Source: Tridacna crocea
Lineage: Eukaryota > Mollusca > Bivalvia > Cardiida > Cardiidae
Direction of reading: 5' to 3'
Length of the DNA: 64,000 nucleotides
Assembly: GCA_943736015.1 (NCBI GenBank)
Contig: OX031068.1
Location: 25,490,296 to 25,554,295 of the forward strand
The position numbers and the translations under genes are program-made. Positions 37,332 to 48,253 of this stretch are shown here, one piece after another. The notes below the pieces were generated by a model, which did no database searches, had not been told where the DNA came from, and was given only the letters and a program-made list of their open reading frames with translations. Positions within the stretch are counted from its first letter, which is position 1; each line of letters opens with the position of its first letter.

Positions 37332-38184
37332 ACCTAAAGGCTTCTTCTTTCCACTGTCAGAGAATATCCATTTCATTTATTGGATGCCCTAGGGATTTAG
37401 AGTACAAAATGTTCAGTGCTATTTTATGTACACAAAAGTTGTTTGCTAATATATGTACACAGAATGAAGTAGGTAATAGTTTGAAATTATAACAGTGATC
37501 TAGTTTGTGATTGATATGTTAAAAGATTTCTTATTTTTAAATGCTTGATGGTAATTATACATAATTATATTTCAAATATGTTGATATACTGTATTAATGT
37601 TTATGAAATTAGTCACTAGAAAAGTGTTGATTATCAAAATCTGTTGATACTGTTATGGTAATTTTGCATTTGGAAAAATTCAGCACAATCAAAAAATAGC
37701 TTATTTTTTCAAAAATGACTGTTAGACTTTTCCAAAATGAAAGCATCTGCAGATGACAAAATTTGTAACTCGAAACTCCAAATTAATGTTCAGAGGATTA
37801 GCAAACACTTTGAGAAAAGGAGAAAATGTAGATTACCAGCATTTCTTTTTCCCACAATTGTTTCAAAAGTGTTCTTCCTGAGGGTTGTTTTAAGTTGGGA
37901 ATAATGGGTTAAAGACCCATTTCATTCTATATTTGACTGTTGACAACAAACCTTTAGACTTAGCCATATTGAAAGCATTTGTAGAGGCCAAATTGAACCT
38001 GGCTTACACGATCTGATTTGTCTTTGAAAGGATAAGCAAAATTGTAGAAAAAGAAAATGCTTATTAGAAGTATTTATGGCTTTTCCCACACTGTTTTTCA
38101 TAAAAACCTTCTATAGGATGAAAGAAAGATTTTATCACTCTGCAAAGCTTTACACGCATATTTCAGGTGTATCAGTACTGTGAA
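37332..38184. other. Intergenic, with two eroded family A copies
   Basis: 37332-37717 holds nothing recognised. 37718-37912 and 37930-38105 are degraded '+' copies (GAAAGCATCTGCAGATGAC; GAAAGCATTTGTAGAGGCC). Confidence 0.5.
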
Positions 38185-38815
38185 TACCGTAATTTGCTTA
38201 AATTTTGGGACAGCAAAAAATAATTAATTTTTTTCGTGTCCCAATACTTTGGTCTACAAAAAATAATTATTCTGTCAGCTGTCCCAAAACTTATGGTCAA
38301 ACAAGACAGTCTGTCACAGTGAAAGTCACTCGCCGCTAACACGTCGAATATTGCCGACTTTGAAATATTGCAACGTGATTGATGTCAGGTTTGCAGGTTG
38401 GTCTATTTTTAGACTGAAGGAATTCCACCGATCAGTTTGAGCACTAAGAGCTTGTGATTTTTCTTAATTATGAACTTTTCACTTATTTTTGTTTGCGTCT
38501 TGGGATATCAATAAAGATGTTATTTTGCATTTGTAGAAAAAATTCACAACATATTTTACCTGCTTACATGTACGTGAGGTGAACGACGTTAACTGCATTC
38601 TTGACAAGTACCTACTCGGACCGTTCTCAAATTTGATTGGTTCTTCGATCTTTGATCGATAAACCATGGGTAAAATTGTGTACCTTGATTTCTATTTATG
38701 AAAAACAAATTTTTAGTATGTCCCAAATCTTTGGGTCATGAAAAATAATTATTTTCATGATTTTTGATGGTGTCCCAATTCTTTGGGTGTCCCAAAATAT
38801 ACGCAAATTACGGTA
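38185..38815. mobile_element. Element H: TA-ended, Tc1/mariner-like non-autonomous
   Basis: Perfect 13-bp inverted ends TACCGTAATTTGC and GCAAATTACGGTA, then further inverted similarity (TTTTGGGACA; TGTCCCAAAA). 631 bp, no transposase frame. A fragment of its right end is at 27796. Confidence 0.65.
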
Positions 38816-39810
38816 GTTACAAATTTGAACAGATTTCTTAGTCTTAATTGTTTGGGAATTATTGAGATGCACATACATGTACCACCAGAGGTCAGTGGTT
38901 GTTTTCCAATTGAAGGTCAAAAGGATAAGGGACCATGGTTGAAATTATCTTTTTTTATAATGAAATATATTTTGAATATTGAATTGGTCAATGCATATTT
39001 ACCTTTATGTCAAATTAAGTAAATCCCAATACAAAAATAAACATTTATAAATAGTAAGCTCAGCTGCAGATTACTTGGAAAACAAGGTAGAAGAAGATGA
39101 TTTGAAAACATTGTGAGAAAAGAGGAAAATACTGGTAACTAACATTTTTCCCTTTTCTCAAAATGTTTTTTCTACACTACATACCAGTATATGTAGGAAG
39201 AGAAAATCTGTTCATTTTGAGTAATGTCTTGAATTGATGAAAAGTTGCCTGAAGATTGTAATGCAAGATAAGTTGACTGAAGATTGTGTTAAAAATGTTA
39301 CTGCATGAACAGTACCTTGTCAAATAATTACAATCATCACAGAAGCATTAGCATACATGTTAAACTTTTTACACCCTGCAGTTAGATTTGGGAAACATTT
39401 TTAGAAAAGGACCTTTCAATGTAATGTGTTCATTGCTTCTTTTTAAGTATCGCTTTTTTACTATAATTATTTTCAAAAGCTATTTTCTGCAGGGACATTG
39501 TGTATCTGTTATAGTCTGTTGATTTGGCCAAATCTTTCCAACAAATACCGGTGGCTTGTGATATGCCGACAGTGATGTTATCTTAATTGCAAAATCTTTT
39601 GGGAAATCTATTGGACATTTTAGAAAGAGTATTTTTTCCTTTCCTGTTTTGTTTTTTTTTTTTTCAAAGTAAATAATTGGGATGTTTAGATACTTTCAGA
39701 TCCTGAGGAAGTGAACCTTTGAGAACATTGTTGGAAAAAGGCAATACTTGTAATCACATTTTCTCCATTACCACAAAGACATCTACCCTTTTAGAGACAA
39801 ATCCTATCAT
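38816..39810. other. Intergenic DNA with one family A fragment
   Basis: Fragment 39097-39179 (TTGAAAACATTGTGAGAAAA). Eroded palindrome remnants near 39715-39780. Otherwise no recognised feature. Confidence 0.45.
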
Positions 39811-40039
39811 TTAACTCTTTACCACACAATCCCTACTTTTGATGCCCCTGAGAAAGAAGCCTTTAGAAAACATTGTGGGAAAAGGAGAAAATGCTGGTTC
39901 CCAGCATTTTCTGCTTTTCCCACCATGTTTTCTACCCTTCACAAAACAAATTTCACATTTTCAGTCACTTTTATTTTGTCGTCTGCAAATGCTTTCAATT
40001 TGGACAAGTCTAAATTTTTATCGTCTGGTAATGATCTAA
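39811..40039 (-). mobile_element. Family A MITE
   Basis: Complete; 3' end reads CTAA. CATTGTGGG subfamily with CTTCACAAAACAAATTTC linker. Confidence 0.9.
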
Positions 40040-40088
40040 GCCACAATTTTATTGTCATCAGCAAATGTTTTTGTTTCGGCAATAGTCT

Positions 40089-40542
40089 GAAGAACACTTT
40101 TGGAAGGGGGGGAACGTTGTTAACCAGCATTTTGTCCTTTCCCTGGAATGTTATCTACCCTATGAAGGCCAAATTTCAAAAGCCACCTAAATGTCCTCTG
40201 CAGATGCTTTCAATTTGGACTAGTCTAAAATTTCTGTTCTTTGGTATGAGGCCAAGGAAATTGTCTATATTGAAACATTTAAAGCCATTGACAACTTTGT
40301 AGGGAAAGGAGCAGTTACTTGTAATAATTCTGTACTATATAATCCTGAGTTTTACCAACTCTGGAGAAGAAGGCTCGTGAAAACATTGTGGGAAAAGGAG
40401 GCAATGATGGTAGCAAACGTCTCTTTTCCTATGTTTTCTATTCTACTTTTTCTGTTCAGGGCATAAAATCCTATGATTTGTGTAATGCTTACTGTTTTCA
40501 GTTTGGACCAATGTAATAGTTTGTTGTTTTGTAGAAGGTTAA
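40089..40542 (-). repeat. Two degraded family A copies
   Basis: 40089-40249 and 40329-40542, both '-'. The second ends in the TTAA (40539-40542) that starts the next copy. Confidence 0.65.
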
Positions 40543-40750
40543 CTTTTTACTAAACAACATTTTTTTAGACCAGTCCAAATTCAAAGGATTTGCAAACGAC
40601 AAATTGCTCAGAATATTAATTCTGTCTTTTATAGGGTAGTAAACATGTGGGAAAAGGAGAAAATGCTGGTAACAAGCATTTTCTCCTTTTCCCACAATGT
40701 TTCCAAAGTCAACTTCTTCAGGACTTCAGGATGGTGTGATAAAGGGTTAA
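40539..40750 (+). mobile_element. Family A MITE
   Basis: Palindrome intact, arms diverged; faces the preceding '-' copy across a shared TTAA. Confidence 0.88.
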
Positions 40751-40775
40751 ATGATAACTTCTTCTCCGACAATAG

Positions 40776-41262
40776 CATGCAGGGTTAGCTCTGGTTAGCA
40801 TATCTATCTTATAACATGGTGGTTGCAAGTTTGATACATGGTTGAGGTAAACTTTCCCTCCTGCAATTTTTCGCATCTTATCCATGTAAGAAAAGCAGTT
40901 GTTGACTTGGAAAGAAAGTTGTGCCAGTACTGGTGTGAGAAAACCAAAAAAACACATATATAGGTGCTCTGACCACTGTAATATGGAGTGCAACACGCGA
41001 AAAGGGTCTTTCGGACATTTGCGTAAAGTGTTGTCTCTGATCAGCGTGTGCAGTCCACACAGGCTAATCCGAAACGAGACTTTCCGATTTTATGTGATTT
41101 TCTGTTTTACGCAAGTCTACTGTAGCACAAAATCTAATGTAGTTGTAAAGTGCCTTCTCGGATTAGCCTGCACGGACTGCGCAGGCTAATCCGGGACGAC
41201 ACTTTACGCAAATATCCGAATGCACCTTTTCGCGTGTTGCACTCCATATGACCTAGGCTGTT
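40776..41262 (+). repeat. SINE S1 split by MITE E
   Basis: Head GGTTAGCATATCTATC, box-B-like AAGTTTGATACATGG, tail GGTGCTCTGACCACTGTAAT. The S1 tail resumes after the insertion with ATATGACCTAGGCTGTTAAA, which matches the uninterrupted copy at 60598-60868 in reverse. Confidence 0.7.
40985..41245. mobile_element. MITE E, 261 bp
   Basis: Inverted ends GGAGTGCAACACGCGAAAAG. Interior has a second inverted pair (GGATTAGCCTGCACGG; GTGCAGTCCACACAGGCTAAT). Flanked by ATAT on both sides inside a SINE, indicating a 4-5 bp target duplication. Superfamily not determined. Confidence 0.8.
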
Positions 41263-41271
41263 AAAACGGTA

Positions 41272-41501
41272 TTAACCCATTACGGCACAATCCCTACTTT
41301 TGACAGCCCTGTGAAAGAAGTCTATTGAAAACATTGTGGGAAAAGGAGAAAATGCTGGGTACTCGGCATTTTCTTCTTCTCCCACAGTGTTTTCTACCCA
41401 TCACAAAACAATTTTCAAATTTTCAGTCACTTCTATTTTGTTGTCTGCAAATGCTTTCGATTTGGACAAACGTAAAATTTTGTTGTTTGGTAATGAGTTA
41501 A
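41272..41501 (-). mobile_element. Family A MITE
   Basis: Complete TTAA to TTAA copy; hairpin tip altered (GGGTACTCGGC). Confidence 0.9.
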
Positions 41502-41586
41502 ACTCCAATGCTTACACACAAAACCTTTTCCTACAGTACAATGTACTTTTGTATATCTGTTTACATTATGTGCAAGAAAAATTGTA

Positions 41587-41758
41587 CATAACCCATTACC
41601 ACACAATGACGAGTTTATTGACCCTGTAGAAGGCTTTTGCGAACATTGTGGGGAAAGGAGAAAATGCTGGGTACCAGCATTTTTCCTTTTCTCACAATGT
41701 TTTCAAAGGCTTTCTTTCTCTAAGTCAGATAAAATCCGGATTGTGTGGTAACAATTTA
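41587..41758. mobile_element. Family A fold-back form (two copies of the same arm)
   Basis: Left arm CCCATTACCACACAATG and right arm GGATTGTGTGGTAAC are inverted copies of the same outer arm. The GCATTTGCAG arm is absent, so the whole 172 bp can fold on itself. Confidence 0.8.
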
Positions 41759-42098
41759 AACAGCTCTGAGTTAGCAGTTCGCCTTTTTGAAATGGATGAA
41801 GTAGATATTGCAATTTATGATCCTATCAGAAAATTTGTACATATGTACTTTGACTTTATTATAAATACACATATGAATTATATGTAGAAATTCTATATAA
41901 ATTATGTATATACAAACTCTATTTTATGGAAAATCTTAGTAATTATACAGTTTTTTTTTTCTGTGTCTAATGTTCTTTCGTGTGAAGGTAGGGAAAACTC
42001 AACATGTTACAAAACAATCCTCTGTTTTATAGGCAGACTTGTTGCAGTGATATGAAATATTGTTTAAAAGTCGACTTCAAATTTTAAAGAAATATTTG
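41759..42098. other. Intergenic spacer
   Basis: AT-rich (ATATGTAGAAATTCTATATAA palindrome at about 41879); no coding signal. Confidence 0.4.
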
Positions 42099-42356
42099 AG
42101 CCATGCTCTGGCAAAAGGGGGCTTAATGCATCTCTGTGATACCACGATACCAACCTTGTCATCACGTTATTGTACATCACTAAAATCTGTTTGGTGTAAC
42201 AATCTACTGAATCACGACATGCGTTGGTCTTTTGCATAAAGACAGTAGGCCAATAGCAAAAAGTTTCGGCCCAAGTCAGCCTGTGCAGATTGCAAAGGTT
42301 GACCTGGGTCGATGCTTTTCCCACATGCATTAATCCCCCTTTTCACAGAGCATGGC
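42099..42356. mobile_element. MITE D, uninterrupted copy
   Basis: Ends GAGCCATGCTCTGGCAAAAG and CTTTTCACAGAGCATGGCTT, about 30 bp inverted. Subterminal TTAATGCATC and GATGC-type repeats. Serves as the empty-site reference for 28592. Confidence 0.82.
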
Positions 42357-42360
42357 TTAT

Positions 42361-42587
42361 TTAACCCTTTCCCAAATGACAAATTTTAGACTCTTCCAAA
42401 CTCAAAGAGTTTGCAGACGACTATTTCAAATTTGATAAAATGGCAGGAAGTTCTCCAAATGGGTAGAAAACACTGTGGGAAAAGGAGAAGTTGCTCGTAA
42501 CGAGCAATTTCTCCTTTTCCCACAGTTTTTTCTAAAGACTTGTACTGCAGACACGTAAAAACAAGGGCTTGTGTGGGAAAGGATTAA
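42361..42587 (+). mobile_element. Family A/B intermediate
   Basis: Outer arms as in 27984-28194. Palindrome GGGAAAAGGAGAAGTTGCTC with centre CGTAACG: family A at arm positions 14 and 21, family B at 26 and 31. Confidence 0.88.
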
Positions 42588-43134
42588 AAGTAGTAGTGTC
42601 TGTCTGGAGCATATTTATAATTATAATGACAAGTTTCTAGCTTTTCAGGATTTACTTAATTACAGGTATTCATTATATTACTGGTATTTCTTATGTTACA
42701 GGTAGTTGTTATGCCTTTCTCTCCCGTGATTGCTACTTTAAAATACTTTTAGATTTTGCCCTCGTAAAAGTTTTGATTAAAAGGAGGTCTTTAATTCTCA
42801 TTTTCATGACTTATATTCTGAAGATTGGTACTTCTTCTGCATTTTTTTTAATCTGTTGTTATTATGTCAAATCATGGACTATTCCAGATCCTTGCAAAAA
42901 CTAAAAGTTATCAGATTGGCATGCTGAACCTGTGAAAGTACTATTCATCTGTATGCCTTATTCTGATATTGCAAAGAGAAACTTGCATAATTTCTGAAAA
43001 TTTTTGCACATAGCAGCTAAGGGTTTTGTATCCACCTCTACAGATTTATCACTATGCATGATAAACCCTCTGTGGAAGAATCCCTTCAAATGCTTACAGT
43101 TTGGACCAGCCTAAAACTTTCCTTTGGTAAAGAC
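42588..43134. other. Intergenic spacer with family A tail fragment
   Basis: Nothing recognised until 43080-43138 (CAAATGCTTACAGTTTGGAC), a '-' tail ending in the TTAA of the next copy. Confidence 0.45.
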
Positions 43135-43362
43135 TTAACCCTTTACCAAACAACAAAATTTAAGACTGGTCTAAATTGAAAGCACTTGCAGACGACAAAA
43201 TAAAAGTGACTGAAAATTTGGAATTTGCTCTGTGAAGGGTAGAAAATATTGTGGGAAAAGGAGAAAATGCTGGTTACCAGCATTTTCTCCTTTTCCCACA
43301 ATGTTTTCCAAAGGCTTCTTTTTCAGGGTCATCAAAGTAGGGATTGTGTGGTAAAGGGTTAA
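43135..43362 (+). mobile_element. Family A MITE
   Basis: Complete, perfect palindrome. Confidence 0.93.
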
Positions 43363-43652
43363 ACAAGGGATTGTTCAGAATTGTTTGTTCAACAGTTAAC
43401 TTACATGTATGATAAAACAAAATGAAAGTGTTGCTAGTCAATTTGTAAATTTTTTTTTTCTGTACACACTCTATCTCCTTTCCCCCATCTCTCTCTCTTT
43501 ATCTATTATGATAAATTGTCTGTCCTTTCAGTTTCAGAGTCTTTATTCCATTAATACTGCACAGACATGACATTTTTATGCTCCTACAGCTGACAATTTT
43601 TGAGAATATTGAAAGAAACGCTCCTTATCCTATCATGTTTTCTATATTAGGC

Positions 43653-43879
43653 TTAACCTATTACTACACAATCCCCCCTTTTAATGACCCTGAGATAGAA
43701 GCCTTTTGAAAACATTGTGGGAAAAGGAGAAAATGCTGGTAACCAGCTTTTTTTTCCTTTCCTACAATGTTTTCTACCTGCTAGAAACAAATTTAAATTT
43801 TTGAGTAATGTTTATTTTGTCATCTGCAAGTGCTTTCAATCTGACCAGTTTAAAATTTTGTCATTTGGTAAAGGGTTAA
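43653..43879 (-). mobile_element. Family A MITE
   Basis: TTAACCTATTACTACACAAT to GGTAAAGGGTTAA. A degraded piece follows at 43910-44040. Confidence 0.88.
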
Positions 43880-44058
43880 CAGACATTCTCATTTCCATTG
43901 AATCACAGTTGTCTTTGGAAGGGTAGCAATTGATGTAGAAACTGGAGAATGTTCTGGCTTCCCGCATTTTCTTCTTTCCAACAATGCTTTGAAGGCTTTT
44001 TTCTGTAGGGTTGTTATAATCCAGGATTCCAATGTAAAAGACAAATCCAAAATTATAT

Positions 44059-44320
44059 GGCCTTCAACACGCAAAAAATGAGCGTTTGGACATTTGTATA
44101 AAGTGTAGTCTTAGTTTAGCCTGCCTGGACTGTGTACGCTAATCCGAGACAGCACCTTCCATCATTATGTCATTTTCTGTTTTGCACTAGTCGACTGTAG
44201 CACAAAATCTAATGTGGTCATAAAGTATTGTCTCAGATGAGGCTGTGTGGACTGTGCAGGCTCATCCCAGAGGATGCTTTACGCAAATATCTAAATACCC
44301 CTTTTCTCATGTTGCAGGCC
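44059..44320. mobile_element. MITE E
   Basis: Ends GGCCTTCAACACGCAAAAAA and CTTTTCTCATGTTGCAGGCC; interior aligns with 40985-41245. Confidence 0.72.
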
Positions 44321-44325
44321 ATAAG

Positions 44326-44678
44326 TGAGCCATGCTCTGGCAAAAGGGGAATAATGCATCACGGTTATCCGTGATACCAAGCAAGTCATCATGTATTTAC
44401 GAATCTGTACATTTCATTTTCTCTGAACTGTTTACCACACAACAAAATTTTAGACTGGTTCAAATTGAAAGCATTTGCAGACGACAAAATAAAGGTGACT
44501 GAAAAATTGAAATTTGTTCTGGGAAGGATAGAAAATACTCTGAGAAAAGGAGAAAATGCTGGTTACCAGCATTTTCTCCTTTTCCCACAATGTTTTCCAA
44601 GGCCTTCTACCTCAGGATTGTCAGAAGTCGTCATTGTGTGGTAAAGGGTTAAGCCCCCTTTTGTCAGAGCATGGTTCA
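44326..44678. mobile_element. MITE D, truncated and carrying family A
   Basis: TGAGCCATGCTCTGGCAAAAG at one end and CCCTTTTGTCAGAGCATGG at the other. The interior right half is lost and family A sits at 44424-44652. Confidence 0.72.
44424..44652 (+). mobile_element. Family A MITE inside MITE D
   Basis: Complete; 5' TTAA changed to TGAA; 3' TTAA is the one in TTAAGCCCCCTTTT of D. Confidence 0.9.
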
Positions 44679-44679
44679 T

Positions 44680-45467
44680 CATCACTGAAATTTTCAAGTT
44701 GAAGAGTATTGAAAGGGTATGAACAACATCCTTGAGCAGTATAGAAAATATATGGTGAAAAAAAAGTATTGCTCCTGTCACCTCAACCTTTCCCTTCTGC
44801 TGCAATATTTCCCTCTCAGCTGGAAGAGCATATAAAAAGTTTTGTTTGTACTGTTTTGGGTTAGTATAAAATGCTGAGTTCTTTATGAATGTTTTCGTCT
44901 TTTCCTGTTTGTCATATTTTATCTGTATGATACCCGCAGTTTAAATGTGTATGCTGGCCAGTGTTCGTATGTGCAATAAAAGTATAATATTTAATGATAA
45001 AATTAGTAATTTACAGGTTGTGTCATAAATATGCTTCCATTTCCAAAAGTAAGGTCCTGACAGCCTTTTTCAATGGATAATGTATTCGTGTGTTGAGAAT
45101 AGATCACATACTGTTGTTAAGAGTAAAGATCAAGATCGGACACCATGTCTTTTTATAAAAAATGTGTTAATTGAAGATGAGATCATAGAAGTATTATGTC
45201 CTGATAAAAAGGAGGATTTTTCAAATTTTTTTATCAGATTCTGTAAATTTAAGGTCTACTAACCCCAGAAAATGACAGTATTACCATACAGACACTATAC
45301 TGACAATCTTATTTCCTTTATAATGCCTTTCAATTCTTGGTTATTGATGGAAATATTAGGGTAGGAAAAAGACAAATTATTATAAAGGCATTTCCCAGCA
45401 TTTTGTCAAAGCATAGTATTGAATGGTATAAATCTAAGCATTTAACCCTTTACATGTTGACAAAAGT
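44680..45467. other. Repeat-poor interval with candidate polyA site
   Basis: No family A copy. An open frame at 45080-45262 (60 codons) has no recognisable similarity. Confidence 0.4.
44975..44980 (+). promoter_or_regulatory. Candidate polyadenylation signal AATAAA
   Basis: Lies in about 450 bp of repeat-free sequence (44820-45260), with a GT-rich stretch about 35 bp downstream (GGTTGTGTC). It could end a very long FNDC3 3' UTR or an unrelated transcript. Other AATAAA matches in non-repeat DNA are at 38510, 39036, 49750 and 51836. The motif is common by chance in AT-rich DNA. Confidence 0.25.
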
Positions 45468-45675
45468 TTAACCCTTTCCCAAACAACAAGATTTTAGTCT
45501 TGTCCAAATTGAAAGCGCTTGCAGATGACAAAATAAACATAACTTAAAAATTGAAATTTGTTTCTAGCTGAGTAGAAAACATTGGGGGGAAAGGAGAAAA
45601 TGCTGGTTACCACAATGTTTTCAAAAGGTTTCTATCTCGGTCATGAAAACCAGGGATTGTTTGGTAAAGGGTTAA
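45468..45675 (+). mobile_element. Family A MITE, right palindrome arm deleted from centre
   Basis: Reads ATGCTGGTTACCACAATG, so the deletion starts at the palindrome centre. Both TTAA ends kept. Confidence 0.88.
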
Positions 45676-46328
45676 ACCTGTTCAATTTGATAGCATTTGC
45701 AAATGACAAATTAATTGTGTCTCAAATGTTGATATGTTTGCAAAAGGATGGCTTTTCTCTCCTGGTTGTTAAAACTTGTGGTCATTTTTTGAAAATCTAA
45801 CCATTTCTCCCTCCTCTGTGCAACCACACTACATGGAAAATTGTATTGCAATATGTTGAATATTTCAATGGTAACATAATTATGAAACACCCTGTACTAT
45901 ATACATTTACAGTGCATGACATCAAAATACAGGTTTATCCTTTTACCTCTTGAACAAAACTTGCAGTAGAAGTTTTTTTCACGATGTTTTGTCATTTGAG
46001 CCACATTTTGTTTGTTGTGTGCATATGCTTTTAATTGAGACAAGTCAAAATTTTATGTTGTGATGGGAAGTTTTAAGTTCAATACATAACATAAAATACG
46101 ATCTTCTGGCAAAAGAGAAAATGTTGTTTACATAGAGTGTTTTTTTTTTCTTTTGCCAGAATATTTTCAAAATTGGTCTGCTGTCCAGTGAAACAAATTA
46201 TCAGCAGAAAATAATGCATGTATCGTTTACACTTACTTGCACACTTAGTGAAAGTAAATGCTTTAGCCAAAATACATATGCGGTCACTGAACCCTTCACC
46301 AACCAACAGAATTTTGGACTTGACCAAA
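45676..46328. other. Intergenic DNA
   Basis: Weak eroded family A heads (45680-45720; 46000-46070) and an inverted pair CTTCTGGCAAAAGAG and TTTTGCCAG at 46100-46160. No coding signal. Confidence 0.4.
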
Positions 46329-46558
46329 TTAACCCTTTACTCCATTGATACTCATTTTGATGTATCAACAACAGACAGCTTTTGAAAACATTGAGGGAAA
46401 AGGAGAAATTGCTCGTAACAAGCAATTTCTCCTTTTCCCACAATGTTTTCCACTCAATCAGATAATTCTGACCTCATTTGTCCATAGTTTTGACATCATA
46501 TCTTTATTTGCTGCTGAAATGAACAAGCCTCAAATTGGCTTATCAGGTAAAGGGTTAA
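46329..46558 (+). mobile_element. Family B outer arms with intermediate palindrome
   Basis: Begins TTAACCCTTTACTCCATTG like family B, but the palindrome is GGGAAAAGGAGAAATTGCTC (family A at positions 14 and 21, B at 26 and 31). Confidence 0.82.
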
Positions 46559-46712
46559 AAGCACTTGCAGATGACAAATGAAATGTTGCTAAATTACTGA
46601 CAAATACTTGATGGGATAGAAGAAATGATGGCAGAAGTAAAAAATTCTGGTTACTATTGTTTTCAAAAGGCTTCTTTCCCAGGATGGTTAAAATCTTGGA
46701 TTTGGTGACAAA

Positions 46713-46926
46713 GAGTTTCCCTTTATCACACAATCATGAATTATAACAACCCTGAAAAAAAAGCCTTTTGAAAACATTGCTGGTCACCAGCGTTTTCTCC
46801 TTTTTCCACTATGTTTCCTACCACATTAAAGACAAATTTCATTTTTTGAGCCAAATTTTAAATTGTCCTCTGGAAATGCTTTAAATTCAGAAAGGTCATA
46901 ATATGTGTTGGGTGGTAAAGAGTTAA
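46713..46926 (-). mobile_element. Family A MITE, part of left arm deleted
   Basis: GAAAACATTGCTGGTCACC: about 19 nt of the left arm gone. Shares TTAA 46923-46926 with the next. Confidence 0.85.
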
Positions 46927-47488
46927 CCTTTGACTAGATGGCTTATTACTTTTGTCCAAATTAAAAGCATTAGCAGGTGAAATATCATATATGAAAAAAA
47001 TTATGGAAAGTTGTCTTTGATAGAGTGGAAAACTGTGTGGGAAAAGGAGAAAATTATGGGAATTGTTCCTATAATTTTGTTCGTTCATAATAAGCTTTTA
47101 AATCTTTTGTGTTTTCTCTTTCTCTTGGAGAAAAGAACTGTTTGTTCTAATTTGTATGAAAACCAGTGATGTGATAAGAAAAATTTATATGGATCTACAT
47201 CTTGTTATAAGCATAAACTTGTTGTACATGTTTCTTTTTCTATAGTTGGTACACAAATTTTCCCCCCTTTATCAAACAATTTGAAGTTATTACATCACTT
47301 GAGATGAAGGCTTTTGGAAGTATTGTAGGAAAAGGAGAAAACTGTTGGTTACCAGCATTATATGTATGTGTATCTCCTCATCCCATGATACTCTAAGACA
47401 AAATCCCTTCATTTGAGGCACATTTCCAGTCGTCTGTAAATGCCTTTCAAAATAGAAAAGTCTGAACTATTTTCTGGTAAAGATTTAG
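46923..47488. repeat. Two degraded family A copies
   Basis: '+' 46923-47090 (GTGGGAAAAGGAGAAAATTA, right half lost) and '-' 47266-47488. Confidence 0.65.
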
Positions 47489-47586
47489 TTCATGAATTCT
47501 ATCATAATTAACTGTTTACCAAACAAGAAAATTTTGGCCCATTCCAAATTCAGAGCATTTGCACATGAGAAGTTGAATTTTGCTCA

Positions 47587-47814
47587 TTAACTCTTTACCA
47601 AATGACAAAATTTTAGACTGGTCCAAATTGAAAGCATTTACAGACAACAAAAGTCAAGTGAATCAAAAATTAAGATTTGTTCTGGGAGGGTAGAAAACAT
47701 TGTGGGAAATGGAGAAAATGCTGGTTACCAGCATTTTCTCCTTTCCCCACGATGTTTTCAAAAAGCTTCTTTTTCAGGATCGTGAAAACCAGGGATTGTT
47801 TGGGAAAGGGTTAA
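47587..47814 (+). mobile_element. Family A MITE
   Basis: Complete TTAA to TTAA copy, AACCAGGGATTGTTTGG subfamily. Confidence 0.92.
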
Positions 47815-47829
47815 TTGATGTAAGGTGTT

Positions 47830-48184
47830 TTTAAAATGACGGAGATACTGCGCAAAAAGGAAGAAAATTCTTATATCCAGCATTTTCTCCCTGCCCAGTG
47901 TTCTCAAAAGCTGTATTCTTGAAGGTCATTAACCCATTACCACACAATCCCTACTTTTGACGCCCCTGAGAAAGAAGCCTTTTGAAAACACTGTGGGAAA
48001 AGGAGAAAATGCTGGTAACCAGCATTTTCTCCTTTTCCCACAGTGTTTTCTAACCTTTCCAGAACAAATTTCAAATTTTCAGTCACCTTTATTTTGTCGT
48101 CTGCAAATGCTTTCAATTTGGACCAGTCTAAATTTTTCTCGCGTGGTAATGGGTTAAAAAGTCTGGATTGTATGGTATAGGGTT
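47830..48184 (+). mobile_element. Old family A copy interrupted by a young one
   Basis: Left part AAAAGGAAGAAAATTC to GAAGGTCATTAA; right part TTAAAAAGTCTGGATTGTATGG. They join exactly if 47929-48157 is removed with one TTAA. Confidence 0.88.
47929..48157 (-). mobile_element. Family A MITE nested in family A
   Basis: Very little diverged. The 67-nt palindrome is perfect (CACTGTGGG and CCCACAGTG). Inserted at the TTAA of the host's GGTCATTAAAA. Confidence 0.95.
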
Positions 48185-48253
48185 TAAATAAGCATGGTTT
48201 ATTCATGTATAGATTTTCCAATCTTCTATTTTTGAATTCTTGGAACATCTTTC

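Larger units (their letters stand above)
35030..37500 (+). other. FNDC3A: FNDC3 3' UTR, beginning (end not determined)
   Basis: Sequence directly after the stop. Family A hairpins begin 194 bp past the stop (35223, 35508, 35724, 36353, 37001, 37105). AATAAA occurs at 36342 and 36648; the second runs straight into a genomic A tract, so it is weak evidence. The true end could be much further downstream (see 44975). Confidence 0.4.

Noticed and set aside
45080-45262. 60-codon frame in a repeat-poor region
   Set aside because: Charged and plausible-looking, but with no family match or splice context.
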